Positions 26,339 through 34,711 of a stretch of 64,000 bases of DNA are shown here, in pieces; position 1 is the stretch's first letter, and each line of letters begins with the position of its first letter. The DNA comes from Candidatus Thorarchaeota archaeon. GTDB lineage: Archaea > Asgardarchaeota > Thorarchaeia > Thorarchaeales > Thorarchaeaceae. A model generated the notes under the pieces. It saw only the letters and a program-made list of their open reading frames with translations. It ran no database searches and had not been told where the DNA came from. Position numbers and translations under genes: made by a program. The stretch is taken from positions 1 through 64,000 of the forward strand of contig SHMX01000006.1 of NCBI GenBank assembly GCA_008080745.1. The letters are read 5' to 3'.

Positions 26339-27841
26339 ATGAATACAAAGAAAAACAAAGAAATAGTAGTAATAGGCGGAGGTCTCGGAGGACTTGCAGC
26401 TTCCATTAGAATGCAGGCTGCAGGACATTCGGTGACACTCCTTGAGAAACGCCATCAATTGGGTGGAAGAGCAGGTGTATTTGAAAGAAAGGGTTATGTG
26501 TTTGATACTGGACCTACCATACTGACCCCACCAATGGTTGTAGATGACCTGTTTCAAACTGCAGGTAAAGAAACATCGGAATATGTACAACTTGAGAAGG
26601 TATCTCCAAAATACAGATTATACTTTTCTGATGGAAGCAAGATGGACTATTCTGGTGAGGAAGAGAACATCTCTCAGATTGAGAAGATGAGCCCAAAAGA
26701 TGTTGAAGGATATAAGAAATTCCTCAAAAGAGTTAAACCGATTTACGAATTAGGTTTTGAGAAATTTGGTTCCATGCCCTTTGAGAGTATTTTTCAAATG
26801 GCTAAGATGGGACCTGCTGGGTTGAAGCATAAGGCATACAGGAGTGTATATGGATTTGTTTCAAGTTATGTGAAAGATCCAAGACTCCGTATTGCAATGT
26901 CATTTAATCCACTGTTTATTGGTGGCAATCCCTTCACCACAACAGCGATATATACTCTGATAACCTACATTGAAGAGAAGCACGGAGTATGGTGGGTAAA
27001 GGGCGGCACGCACAAACTTGTAGAGGCAATGGGACAACTGATTAACGATTTAGGCGGGCAGTATCATCTCAACTCTGAAGTATCGCAAATTCATGTCACC
27101 GATAAGAAGCGAGTAAAGAGTGTTGAAACCATTGATGGATCAGTATATGATGCAGACATTGTCATCTCGAATGCTGATACTGCACATACCTACATGAGTC
27201 TCATTGACAGCAAATATCGTAAAAAGAACAAGGATAAGCGATACAGAAAAGCCAAGTATAGTATGAGTCTGTTTATGACTTACTTCGGCGTGAAGAAGAA
27301 ATACGAGGATATGGTTCAACACAGCATTGTTTTTGGTCCCCGATATAAGGACCTAATTGAAGACATCTTCAAGAAGCACATTGTTCCAGATGACTTCTCA
27401 ACATATCTTCATATCCCAACTCGAAATGATCAGAGTCTTGCACCTCCGGGATGTGAAGCCATGTACGCATGCACACCAGTCACGAACTTGGAAGGAGAGG
27501 TCAATTGGGAGGAAAAGAAGGATGAATTCCGAGATCATATTCTCGGTACATTGGATAAGTCGGTTCTACCAGGATTGCTAGACAATCTCGAAGTGGCAGA
27601 AGTCTTTACCCCTGCAGACTATGAGAGAGAGTTCCATTCATTCCGTGGTAGCGGATTTCAATTGCAGCCAATTCTACTCCAATCTGGATCCTTCAGACCC
27701 CACAATCGGTCAAAGGATGTCAAGGGACTTTATCTGGTTGGTGCAGGAACGCATCCTGGAGCTGGAGTTCCTAGTGTCATCATGAGTGCAGACATCACCT
27801 CGCAATGTATCTTTGAGGATATAGAAAAAGAGAAGATATAA
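26339..27841 (+). CDS. crtI: Phytoene desaturase family carotenoid oxidoreductase (second copy)
   Basis: 500-residue CrtI-family FAD enzyme. It starts with V-I-G-G-G-L-G-G-L-A-A and E-K-R-H-Q-L-G-G-R-A, and ends with L-V-G-A-G-T-H-P-G-A-G-V-P-S-V. Being downstream of crtB in the same operon, it is the better candidate for the phytoene-to-lycopene desaturase. AGGAGGG precedes the ATG by about eight bases. It differs enough from the gene at 23596-25065 that the two are old paralogs, not a recent duplication. A GAAA-loop hairpin terminator follows the stop. Confidence 0.92.
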   Translation: MNTKKNKEIVVIGGGLGGLAASIRMQAAGHSVTLLEKRHQLGGRAGVFERKGYVFDTGPTILTPPMVVDDLFQTAGKETSEYVQLEKVSPKYRLYFSDGSKMDYSGEEENISQIEKMSPKDVEGYKKFLKRVKPIYELGFEKFGSMPFESIFQMAKMGPAGLKHKAYRSVYGFVSSYVKDPRLRIAMSFNPLFIGGNPFTTTAIYTLITYIEEKHGVWWVKGGTHKLVEAMGQLINDLGGQYHLNSEVSQIHVTDKKRVKSVETIDGSVYDADIVISNADTAHTYMSLIDSKYRKKNKDKRYRKAKYSMSLFMTYFGVKKKYEDMVQHSIVFGPRYKDLIEDIFKKHIVPDDFSTYLHIPTRNDQSLAPPGCEAMYACTPVTNLEGEVNWEEKKDEFRDHILGTLDKSVLPGLLDNLEVAEVFTPADYEREFHSFRGSGFQLQPILLQSGSFRPHNRSKDVKGLYLVGAGTHPGAGVPSVIMSADITSQCIFEDIEKEKI

Positions 27842-27850
27842 TAGAACTAG

Positions 27851-27868
27851 AGGCCGAAAGGCCTTTTA
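27851..27868 (+). terminator. Hairpin with GAAA loop after the second desaturase
   Basis: AGGCC (27851-27855) pairs with GGCCT (27860-27864) across a GAAA tetraloop and runs into TTTT. It lies 10 bp after the desaturase stop. The stem is short but GC-rich. Confidence 0.6.
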
Positions 27869-27915
27869 CGTATTTTAATAATTTATTGCAGAATTATGTA
27901 ACAAATTGCTATCAG

Positions 27916-28224
27916 ATGGGGTTGCTAGAATTATTTATGGAAATGTGTAAAATAGGAAAAGCACTATCGTCTGAGGTCCGATGTTTTTTACTCACAATCT
28001 TAGAGATACCATTATCACTATCTGGTATTTGTGATACATTGGAAAAGATGGGTATTTATAGACTCAGAAGAGAAACAATCTATAGACATTTAGAAATTTT
28101 AACGAATGCGGGTCTGGTTGAAAAAGAATACCATAGAACAGATAAGATTCTGAAATATACGACTATAAAAGGAAATATGATATTGAATCTGCTAGAAGGT
28201 ACTGTTGAAATTATTGGTGACTAA
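27916..28224 (+). CDS. Winged-helix DNA-binding protein upstream of the restriction-modification genes
   Basis: About 102 residues. A helix-turn-helix region with L-S-x-x-x-I-C-D-T-L-E-K-M, then R-R-E-T-I-Y-R-H-L-E-I-L-T-N-A-G-L-V-E-K and a basic wing-like Y-H-R-T-D-K-I-L-K-Y, is typical of archaeal ArsR/PadR-like winged helices. It ends two bases before the methylase start and so is probably cotranscribed, suggesting a controller role for the system. It is not of the classical C-protein (Xre) type. The start is uncertain: ATG 27916 is chosen, with TTG 27886 or ATG 27937/27943 as alternatives. A TATA-like TATTTTAATA lies at ~27871. Confidence 0.65.
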   Translation: MGLLELFMEMCKIGKALSSEVRCFLLTILEIPLSLSGICDTLEKMGIYRLRRETIYRHLEILTNAGLVEKEYHRTDKILKYTTIKGNMILNLLEGTVEIIGD

Positions 28225-28225
28225 T

Positions 28226-29308
28226 TTGGTTGAGGAAAATGAAACATTTCAAAAAACATTGGTTTCTGATAGGATAATATACGATGTGCCTTTTCCCTCC
28301 ACTAGATTTCAGGGAAGTAAGAGAAGAGTTATCAAATGGATTAAGAAACAAGCTATGAATTTTGAATTTAATTCAGTTCTCGATTGTTTTGGCGGTACTG
28401 GAATTGTTAGTCATCTTTTCAAAAGATTAGAAAAACAGGTTACATACAATGACTACCTTAGATCTAATGTAGTAATGGCAAAAGCTCTGATTGAAAATAG
28501 AGACGTTACCATTTCAACAAAGAAAATTGCAGACCTGTTCCATCAGACAAATCCCCCCTATGATGATTTTGTTCAACGCACATTTCAAGATATTTACTAT
28601 ACAGATGCAGAGAATAAACAGATAGACATAGTCACACAGAATATACATTTAATTGAAAATGAATATGAGAGAGGTTTAGCTTTCTTTGCATTGTTCCAAG
28701 CCTGTCTTATCAAAAGACCATATAATCTGTTTCATAGAAAAAATCTGTATATGAGAACATCTGATGTAGAAAGATCCTTTGGAAATAAAACCACATGGGA
28801 AAGACCATTTGATGAACTGATGATTCAGTTTGCGAATGAGGCGAACAAGGCAGTCTTTGATAATGGTAAGGATAATACTGTACTGAATCGAGATGCACTA
28901 TCGATTACACAGCAGGATTATGATCTTATTTATGTTGATACACCATATATCTCACCCAAAGGAGTTGGTGTCGATTATCACCACTTCTATCACTTTTTAG
29001 AAGGACTGGTACAATATGATGTATGGAAAGAGCAAGTGGATTTCAAATCCAAACACAGAAGGTTGCGTTCTATAGATAATCCTTGGCATGATAAAGATCG
29101 AATTTACGAAGCTTTTAACATGCTCTTTGAAGAATTTAGAAATTCTATCATCATGGTTTCATATAGGTCACCCGGTATTCCAAGCATAGATGAATTAGAG
29201 GAAATTCTATTAAAATACAACAAGGATGTTCAAATATTTGAGAAGAAGCATCAATATGTGTTATCTAAGAGAAGAAGATCACACGAAGTATTATTGATTG
29301 CAATCTAA
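28226..29308 (+). CDS. D12-class DNA adenine N6-methyltransferase (M.EcoRV-like partner)
   Basis: About 360 residues. The S-adenosylmethionine site is D-C-F-G-G-T-G (F55-G59 with this start) and the catalytic motif IV is D-T-P-Y near 237-240, a variant of the usual D-P-P-Y. The early R-F-Q-G-S-K-R is the N-terminal motif of the Dam/D12 group. It lies 71 bp upstream of the EcoRV-like nuclease on the same strand and should protect its target by methylating adenine. I place the start at TTG 28226, with GGTGA five bases upstream; in-frame TTG 28205 or GTG 28217 would overlap the preceding gene. The region is more A-rich than its neighbours, which fits acquisition by transfer. Confidence 0.85.
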   Translation: MVEENETFQKTLVSDRIIYDVPFPSTRFQGSKRRVIKWIKKQAMNFEFNSVLDCFGGTGIVSHLFKRLEKQVTYNDYLRSNVVMAKALIENRDVTISTKKIADLFHQTNPPYDDFVQRTFQDIYYTDAENKQIDIVTQNIHLIENEYERGLAFFALFQACLIKRPYNLFHRKNLYMRTSDVERSFGNKTTWERPFDELMIQFANEANKAVFDNGKDNTVLNRDALSITQQDYDLIYVDTPYISPKGVGVDYHHFYHFLEGLVQYDVWKEQVDFKSKHRRLRSIDNPWHDKDRIYEAFNMLFEEFRNSIIMVSYRSPGIPSIDELEEILLKYNKDVQIFEKKHQYVLSKRRRSHEVLLIAI

Positions 29309-29379
29309 TTACAAACATTCGTAATTTATTGTATATTTCTGTAAAGATTACTTAATTATATTCTACTCATCATTAATTC

Positions 29380-30027
29380 ATGAAATACTGGGAGAATCTT
29401 ATTGAGGATATAGAAGAGATTGCATCAGAAGTTGAATGGAATGTCAAAGGAATTCTTTTAGACAACGATGAACTCATAGAAATGCCATCTATGTCAACAG
29501 TTGTTACTGCACTCATAGAGTGTTTTGCAATAGCAAAATATACACCTTATTTTGATTCAAAAAAAATCAACTACACTTTTGGAGGTGAAAGGTCATATCC
29601 AGATATAGTATTGGAAGGTAAAGGAATTGAAAATGATGTAATTGCCCTAGATATTAAAACATGTAGAATGAAAAGCAAGAAAAAAATATCGGGTTTTACC
29701 TTGGGAAGTTATGGGGAGTATTTCAGAAATCCGGCTGTGAAAAAAAGAGGATGTCTAAGGCCATATGGTGAGTTTAGAAAACACATAGTTGTAGGATTCA
29801 TATACAAATGGGATAAAGAGGCATCAACTCCGGATAAAGTAGAAATATTAGAGAGAATAGTTGCTGAAAAGTGGCAGTTATCTTCAAGGAAGACAGGAAC
29901 TGGAACAACTACTGCAATAGGATCAATCACTGAATTATCTAGAATACTAAATAGAGATGGAGAATTCTCTTCAGAAGAAGAGTTCGAAAAGTATTGGAGA
30001 AAATACGAAAAAAAGAAGAAATCATAG
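29380..30027 (+). CDS. EcoRV-like type II restriction endonuclease
   Basis: 215 residues with a PD-(D/E)xK nuclease core: S-Y-P-D with D75, then A-L-D-I-K-T with D91 and K93. From memory, EcoRV has D74, D90 and K92 (numbered without the initiator Met), the same spacing. Further matches recalled from EcoRV are F-T-L-G-x-Y after the DIKT, a W/F-I-x-G-F/Y-I/V-Y strand, T-G-T-G-T-T-T-A-I-G-S-I aligned to the recognition loop, and E-E-F-x-x-Y-W-R-x-Y-E near the C-terminus. EcoRV cuts GAT^ATC with blunt ends. Within the loop the Asn at position 185 of EcoRV appears as Thr here, so specificity may differ. It lies beside its methylase. Confidence 0.87.
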   Translation: MKYWENLIEDIEEIASEVEWNVKGILLDNDELIEMPSMSTVVTALIECFAIAKYTPYFDSKKINYTFGGERSYPDIVLEGKGIENDVIALDIKTCRMKSKKKISGFTLGSYGEYFRNPAVKKRGCLRPYGEFRKHIVVGFIYKWDKEASTPDKVEILERIVAEKWQLSSRKTGTGTTTAIGSITELSRILNRDGEFSSEEEFEKYWRKYEKKKKS

Positions 30028-30031
30028 CCGA

Positions 30032-30517
30032 CTATTTCTCGTGGGCTCGTTTAGCTCCACCTAACCATTCATTAAATACAATAATTCGAAAATCATCAGT
30101 AATATCCAGAGAATCGTCAACTATGGTTACAGCAGGATGTCCAAAACCATCTTCCTCAGCGTGAAGAAGACTTTCAAGACAGGCCTTGTACTTCTTTTGC
30201 GCTTTGTCAAATTGATCCTCCGCAAATGTCCAACCTTTGAAGAGAACCCATTGATTTTGACCCAAGACTGGTTCAACTCTGACCTCAACTCTATAGTATA
30301 TGCTTGTTTCCTCATCCTGCGTATCGACTACCTTTGCAATTCCAACACCCCAAGTCACATCAAATGATGTGATATCAGGTCTCCATTCAATCCATTCACG
30401 TGTATGGTTTTCTGCGCTCAAAATAATCGCACTAAGGATAGTTGATTTCCTGATAGGTCTTTCTATAAAAATAGAGGGAAGAGGGAATCCCCTGTTACTC
30501 GGTTGATCCCCATTCAC
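30032..30517 (-). CDS. Unknown protein, translationally linked to the CBS protein
   Basis: 161 residues, mixed alpha/beta, no membrane helix, no recognised family. The GTG at 30517 lies inside the last codons of the upstream CBS-domain gene, a 23-bp overlap, so coupled expression is likely. The middle has alternating strands (Y-R-V-E-V-R-V-E-P, W-V-L-F-K-G-W) followed by a helix, and the end is charged. The opposite-strand nuclease gene stops four bases away. Confidence 0.55.
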   Translation of the reverse strand: MNGDQPSNRGFPLPSIFIERPIRKSTILSAIILSAENHTREWIEWRPDITSFDVTWGVGIAKVVDTQDEETSIYYRVEVRVEPVLGQNQWVLFKGWTFAEDQFDKAQKKYKACLESLLHAEEDGFGHPAVTIVDDSLDITDDFRIIVFNEWLGGAKRAHEK

Positions 30518-31715
30518 TTCTTAGAATCTCTTTGATCTTCCGTTCAGCATACTCCTCATCCATATCTCGACCACGTCGGTCCTCAATATTTCTCTCAACT
30601 TTATCGAGAGCGAATCTGAATGCTTCTTCAGGACTCCAAGCATCAGCAATACCATAGAACTGTCCCTGATGGGTATAGAATTGTAATTTACATTGAATGT
30701 GTTGATCTCCTTTTGTTGCGGGTCCAAACCTTTTCATATGAACAAAGAGACCTCCAATTCCTACGGTGTCTTTATACTTCTGTGCAAAGGCGGTGAATTG
30801 TTTTCTGATAATCTCACGTTCTCTCTCAGATATCTCGACATTTGGTTTAACTGTGAACTGAACTGTCACCTGTCTTTGTTCACGGACCTCCGATGCTAAA
30901 GGTTGGAGAAAATCAAGCTTGGTCATAATCCCAACTAGTTGTTCATCGTGATCTACCACAGCGAGAGATGATATGTCATGACTCTGCATTTTATCAAAAG
31001 CATCTCTGAGAGAATCATCAGGTCTCACAGCTACTACTGGTGAGGACATAATATGACGAATCTCTATGTCCTGAAGATTTTTCGTCTCTCCGCTCCTCTC
31101 ACCATGACCTCCGTGATCTCTTGTACTACCAAAGCCACCTTCGGTCCGGTTTCTCCTTCGATATACAATGTCTATGACATCACGAAGACTTACAATACCT
31201 TCAGTCTGCCCATTCTTCACAACTGGAGCATGGGAGAAACCATGTTCTCTGAAAGTTGCGAGTAGTTGTCCAATCGTCTGACTAGGAAACATATAGACGG
31301 GGTTTTTCGTCATGACAACTGATACAGGATTGTTCCCCCAATCTTCTGCTATTATTCTTCCAATTATATCCTCTCGTGTGAGATATCCTTTGAGTCTTTC
31401 ACCTGAATAAACCGGAAGAATGGTGGCTCCGCTTTCAACCATCAATCGTGCTGCTTCAGCCAGAGCATCGTGTTCTTCAACTTTGGGAACTTTTCTAGTT
31501 AAATCCTTCACCTTTCTTTGTGAAGTGTCAATCTTTGATCTATCTAACCATCGTAATGATAACGTACCGGAATAATTTCCCTTCTCATCTTGTACAACTA
31601 ATGCGGGTAACGAACTATCCTTGAAATAACTAATTGCTTTTGCTAATAGAGCATCTTGTTCTATAATACCCAATTCTTCATCTGAGTATACATCTATAAC
31701 TTTGATTTCTGCCAT
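30495..31715 (-). CDS. Protein with four CBS motifs and a ribosome-hibernation-like tail
   Basis: 406 residues. Four CBS motifs form two Bateman modules: about 5-60 and 65-125 (D-L-T-R-K-V-P, L-P-V-Y), then about 128-190 and 215-275 (I-M-S-S-P-V-V-A-V, S-S-L-A-V-V-D). CBS pairs bind adenosine nucleotides. Residues ~285-395 form a beta-alpha-beta unit with V-T-V-Q-F-T-V-K-P, C-K-L-Q-F-Y-T and a final helix A-L-D-K-V-E-R-N-I, resembling the S30AE/HPF ribosome-hibernation fold. That would suit an energy-sensing translation or ribosome-dormancy factor; this is an inference from fold pattern. The function could also be other RNA or protein binding. Confidence 0.75.
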   Translation of the reverse strand: MAEIKVIDVYSDEELGIIEQDALLAKAISYFKDSSLPALVVQDEKGNYSGTLSLRWLDRSKIDTSQRKVKDLTRKVPKVEEHDALAEAARLMVESGATILPVYSGERLKGYLTREDIIGRIIAEDWGNNPVSVVMTKNPVYMFPSQTIGQLLATFREHGFSHAPVVKNGQTEGIVSLRDVIDIVYRRRNRTEGGFGSTRDHGGHGERSGETKNLQDIEIRHIMSSPVVAVRPDDSLRDAFDKMQSHDISSLAVVDHDEQLVGIMTKLDFLQPLASEVREQRQVTVQFTVKPNVEISEREREIIRKQFTAFAQKYKDTVGIGGLFVHMKRFGPATKGDQHIQCKLQFYTHQGQFYGIADAWSPEEAFRFALDKVERNIEDRRGRDMDEEYAERKIKEILRSEWGSTE

Positions 31716-31790
31716 ATGTTAAGTACTCCAAGATAACTATAGTTATTCCCCCTTTTGTATTCTCGGGTCTGAAATAATTTAGAGGCATGA

Positions 31791-31831
31791 TTAAAAAAAA
31801 AAGAGTACCAGAGAGGAGAAATCTGGTACTC
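31791..31831 (-). terminator. Strong terminator closing the GTPase/membrane-protein operon
   Basis: GAGTACCAGA (31803-31812) pairs perfectly with TCTGGTACTC (31822-31831) across a 9-base loop. Read on the minus strand, the stem is followed by about ten T (A run at 31793-31802). It lies 33 bp after the stop of the membrane protein at 31865 and before the next gene's start at 31715, and so bounds the operon. Confidence 0.85.
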
Positions 31832-31864
31832 CAAAGGAGAGAATAACGGACTTCACACGCATCT

Positions 31865-33238
31865 TTACATTGTCTTGGCAATCTTGTCTAGTCTACCTGT
31901 AATAGCCAACCAGAAAATCAGAAAGCTTACTATGGAAAGACCATAGGAGTAGTCTAATCCTGGAAAGGAGATAATCAGAACAGGTAATCGTATTGCAAAT
32001 ACTAGAAAAATTGCTAAACCAAGGCCAAATGGCCTCATTCTGCCGGGAACCTTTTCGTTGCGCATTCGCTTCCAGACACCCATGAACACGAAGGCTGGTA
32101 AAACCATGATCAGTATTGTTAAAATCATGAAAGGCAACAATGACAGAAATACCTCCGATAATGATGTTGGAAACATCATCACCATCATGATAGATATTGG
32201 AGCAAAGACTGCAAGGGGTATTACCGATGGATACCTATAACCAGCTGCCATAAGAGAAGCAATAGCAAGAAAGATGAGGGCATAAGCTGTTAGCAACAAT
32301 TCTAAGTAAAGTCCTGTTTGAAACTCAGAGAAACCAGAAGCTGCAAACATCCCAATGGTATGGCCGAGTGCAAAGAAAATGAAGCTCAACATTAGAATAA
32401 ATGTTGGTATCCTTCTACTTTCAGACCAACGACCGTAGAGATATACACCAGTCCCCATTGCTATGAGAACGGTTAGTGTGCTAAGACTGCCAACTATTAT
32501 GAAATATGGGTTAAATAAGAACCCACTAAGTTGAAGGTTAGCTAGGAACAAGATTGGTCCAGCAAAACTTATTCCATAACCAATCAGCTCTCCCGATATT
32601 TTCTGTTCCGGACGTAGAAATGCAAATGCGACCATTGCAGGTCCCATTAGAACAAGAGAAAGTAGAAACAAAGCGAGATTACCTGTTATGAAATCGATAT
32701 ACATAACCGGCAAACCAGCAATTTGAGTGAACAACATAAAAGCGAGAGCAAAGCTAGTACTCCGTTTTGTAGCCTTTGTAATATAGGTAAAAATAATGCC
32801 TACAAAAAGCAAAATAATCGCAGGGATAAGAGCACCAATGATATAGGTAATCACTGTGATAGTGGGAGAGATTAGTGCTAAATAGAACCCAATTAGAGTA
32901 ATCACAATAGTACTCAAAGGAAGAATGTAGATTCTTCTAGAGTTCAAGATGAGTGCTGATGCGACTCCTAGTAATATGACCTCAATAGCCAGGCCTAGGT
33001 AATAGAGTAAACGAAAATCAAGTAGGAATGCTACATTGGTCAAATCTTCAATATATAAACTGAACACACCCACAGCATAGATCATGAACGCAATAGACAC
33101 GATGTACAAAGGACGAAATGCGCTTCGTTCTTCAACATCAACTTGTTTTGATCGTCTTATACTATACTGAAGGATAATTATGGCAGCAATAACGATTGCT
33201 ACGCCCAGATAGAGTTGTATAACTTCAAATAACGCCAT
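31865..33238 (-). CDS. Polytopic membrane protein of the GTPase operon
   Basis: 457 residues and about 12-13 hydrophobic helices over the whole length, with few charged loops and no soluble domain. I recognise no transporter signature. It is the last gene of the operon GTPase / CPxC / longin-like / membrane protein, 12 bp after the longin-like gene, and is followed by a strong terminator. The protein at 44371-45432 has an N-terminal seven-helix part of similar style fused to a longin-like domain, which suggests that this membrane protein and its neighbour interact. It may be a receptor or anchor for the GTPase system. Confidence 0.7.
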   Translation of the reverse strand: MALFEVIQLYLGVAIVIAAIIILQYSIRRSKQVDVEERSAFRPLYIVSIAFMIYAVGVFSLYIEDLTNVAFLLDFRLLYYLGLAIEVILLGVASALILNSRRIYILPLSTIVITLIGFYLALISPTITVITYIIGALIPAIILLFVGIIFTYITKATKRSTSFALAFMLFTQIAGLPVMYIDFITGNLALFLLSLVLMGPAMVAFAFLRPEQKISGELIGYGISFAGPILFLANLQLSGFLFNPYFIIVGSLSTLTVLIAMGTGVYLYGRWSESRRIPTFILMLSFIFFALGHTIGMFAASGFSEFQTGLYLELLLTAYALIFLAIASLMAAGYRYPSVIPLAVFAPISIMMVMMFPTSLSEVFLSLLPFMILTILIMVLPAFVFMGVWKRMRNEKVPGRMRPFGLGLAIFLVFAIRLPVLIISFPGLDYSYGLSIVSFLIFWLAITGRLDKIAKTM

Positions 33239-33250
33239 GTAAAATCACCT

Positions 33251-33694
33251 TTAAAACACAGTCTTTCCCCATTTACCTGCGGCCTTCTTGGCCTTGTCAA
33301 CCTGTGACTCAGACCATTTTCGAAGTCCTTCTTTGGATTCTTCACTCATAGACATATCATCAGTAACCATTTCTTGTATGAGATCAAGTATTCCTTCGTT
33401 AATGGTTTCATCTTTATCTTTGAGAAGCTGAATTACCTTCTTATTCTGCTCAACAGCATTATTTTCAGATGCTTTATGCAGTGTGATAACATGATACTTC
33501 TCAGATTTTCCGATGAGCAACTTTGTATCTCCAAACTTCAGCTCCTCAATCTCAGAGCCCTCTGATATTCGTCCTATGAACATCTGGATAGCAGATACAA
33601 ATCCGCCAAACATAGCTAGATCGCCTTCGATATGTTCCCAGCCCACTGCTGCTACAGGTTCACCAGCGTGAGTGACTAACATGATACCATTCAT
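33251..33694 (-). CDS. Longin/roadblock-like regulator of the GTPase operon
   Basis: 147 residues. The first ~90 residues read as beta-beta-alpha-beta-beta-beta-alpha: G-I-M-L-V-T-H-A-G-E-P-V-A-A-V-G, a long helix, then E-L-K-F-G-D-T-K-L-L-I and Y-H-V-I-T-L. This is the order of longin and roadblock/LC7 domains, which bind and regulate small GTPases (for example MglB or the Mon1-Ccz1 type). The C-terminal ~50 residues are helical and end in a basic stretch. The gene lies between the CPxC gene and the membrane-protein gene. Assignment is by predicted fold pattern and context. Confidence 0.65.
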   Translation of the reverse strand: MNGIMLVTHAGEPVAAVGWEHIEGDLAMFGGFVSAIQMFIGRISEGSEIEELKFGDTKLLIGKSEKYHVITLHKASENNAVEQNKKVIQLLKDKDETINEGILDLIQEMVTDDMSMSEESKEGLRKWSESQVDKAKKAAGKWGKTVF

Positions 33695-33737
33695 CTAGTA
33701 CTACCTCGGTTTATGACTGTGTAATCGTAAATTGAAT

Positions 33738-33992
33738 TCATAGTGATGACAACCAATCCTTTGTTTTGTCTATTGCATCACTCTCAGCAGCTTTGACTGC
33801 TGCTTCTACATCTCGAACGTGAAATTTTCCATCAACAAAAATCACGAGCTGATGATCTCTCTTACATTTTGTAGTGACCATTGCAGGAAGTCGTTTTGCT
33901 TCTTTTATTGCTGATTCTTCTATTTCTACGTCTACTAAAGTCCCATCACCACAGACAGGGCACTTGAATGGAGTTAACTCTACCTTTCCCAT
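33738..33992 (-). CDS. CPxC protein, GTPase partner family (paralog B)
   Basis: 84 residues with F-K-C-P-V-C near the N-terminus, a second Cys with C-K-R-D-H in the middle, V-I-F-V-D-G-K-F-H-V-R and a C-terminal helix. It matches the first domain of the protein at 13766-14209 in order and spacing. A zinc site could be formed by the CPxC plus the later Cys/His. It sits 54 bp downstream of the GTPase gene. Function unknown; the repeated link to GTPases is the main clue. Confidence 0.7.
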   Translation of the reverse strand: MGKVELTPFKCPVCGDGTLVDVEIEESAIKEAKRLPAMVTTKCKRDHQLVIFVDGKFHVRDVEAAVKAAESDAIDKTKDWLSSL

Positions 33993-34046
33993 CTCAACGA
34001 CCTCCGAATTCTATCAGACACTCCAACAACGGTTTCATCTAAATCA

Positions 34047-34607
34047 CTACTCCATTGATTCAGCAAAAGGGCTGGATGCATCTCTGTCTTTATCGAGGAG
34101 CACCCTAGCAGCTAATTCAAACATCTCATTGATGCCTTCACCAGTTTTGGCTGAAACCTCCACAACTGAAGCACCATATGTATCGGCATAGGTCTGAGCA
34201 TATTCTAAAGAAACACCATCTTCAGTTCGCTCATCGATTTTGTTTCCAACAAACAGAATCTCACATTCTGACGCATTTTCTTTCAGTCTCTTTACCCAAT
34301 CATCTAAACGGTCTAAAGAGAAGGGACGAGTTGCGTCATATACAGCAATAGCAATCTTTGATCCTCTGAAATAATCCGTAACAACGTCTCGAAAACGTGG
34401 TTGGCCTCCTAAATCCCAAAGCATTAGTGTGACGTCTATGCCATCGACCTGAATCTTCTTGTTAGCAAAATTCACTCCGATAGTAATCTTCATATCTTCC
34501 TCAAAACGATCTTCGGTATATCGGAGGGCAATACTGGTTTTTCCTACACCGCCCTCTCCAATGAGTGTGCATTTGAATACCTTGCCAAAACTTCGTGTTG
34601 CTCTCAT
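34047..34607 (-). CDS. Rab/Ras-like small GTPase (cassette B)
   Basis: 186 residues. G1 is G-E-G-G-V-G-K-T at 17-24, the switch I Thr lies in K-I-T-I-G-V-N-F, G3 is W-D-L-G-G-Q-P-R-F, G4 is G-N-K-I-D and G5 is V-S-A-K-T-G-E. The W-D-L-G-G-Q form replaces the W-D-T-A-G-Q of eukaryotic Rab. There is no lipidation Cys at the C-terminus. It is first in the operon with the CPxC, longin-like and membrane-protein genes, so its regulation and membrane recruitment are probably encoded alongside. The related GTPase at 14217-14774 is in a parallel cassette. Confidence 0.9.
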   Translation of the reverse strand: MRATRSFGKVFKCTLIGEGGVGKTSIALRYTEDRFEEDMKITIGVNFANKKIQVDGIDVTLMLWDLGGQPRFRDVVTDYFRGSKIAIAVYDATRPFSLDRLDDWVKRLKENASECEILFVGNKIDERTEDGVSLEYAQTYADTYGASVVEVSAKTGEGINEMFELAARVLLDKDRDASSPFAESME

Positions 34608-34711
34608 TATGTGTTTCTCCTCATTATTGAATACTGTTGGCCATCCTCAAGCCAAAAGCTGATTTTAATTTCAAAAGCCAAACTAAACCCACACTATGAT
34701 TGGAATACATC

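Noticed and set aside
27916-28224. Classical C-protein of restriction-modification systems
   Set aside because: The helix pattern is that of a winged helix (ArsR/PadR-like), not of the small Xre-type C proteins; a control role remains possible.
31791-31802. A-run considered as a simple-sequence variable tract
   Set aside because: It directly follows a perfect 10-bp stem on the minus strand and is better explained as the T-run of a terminator.
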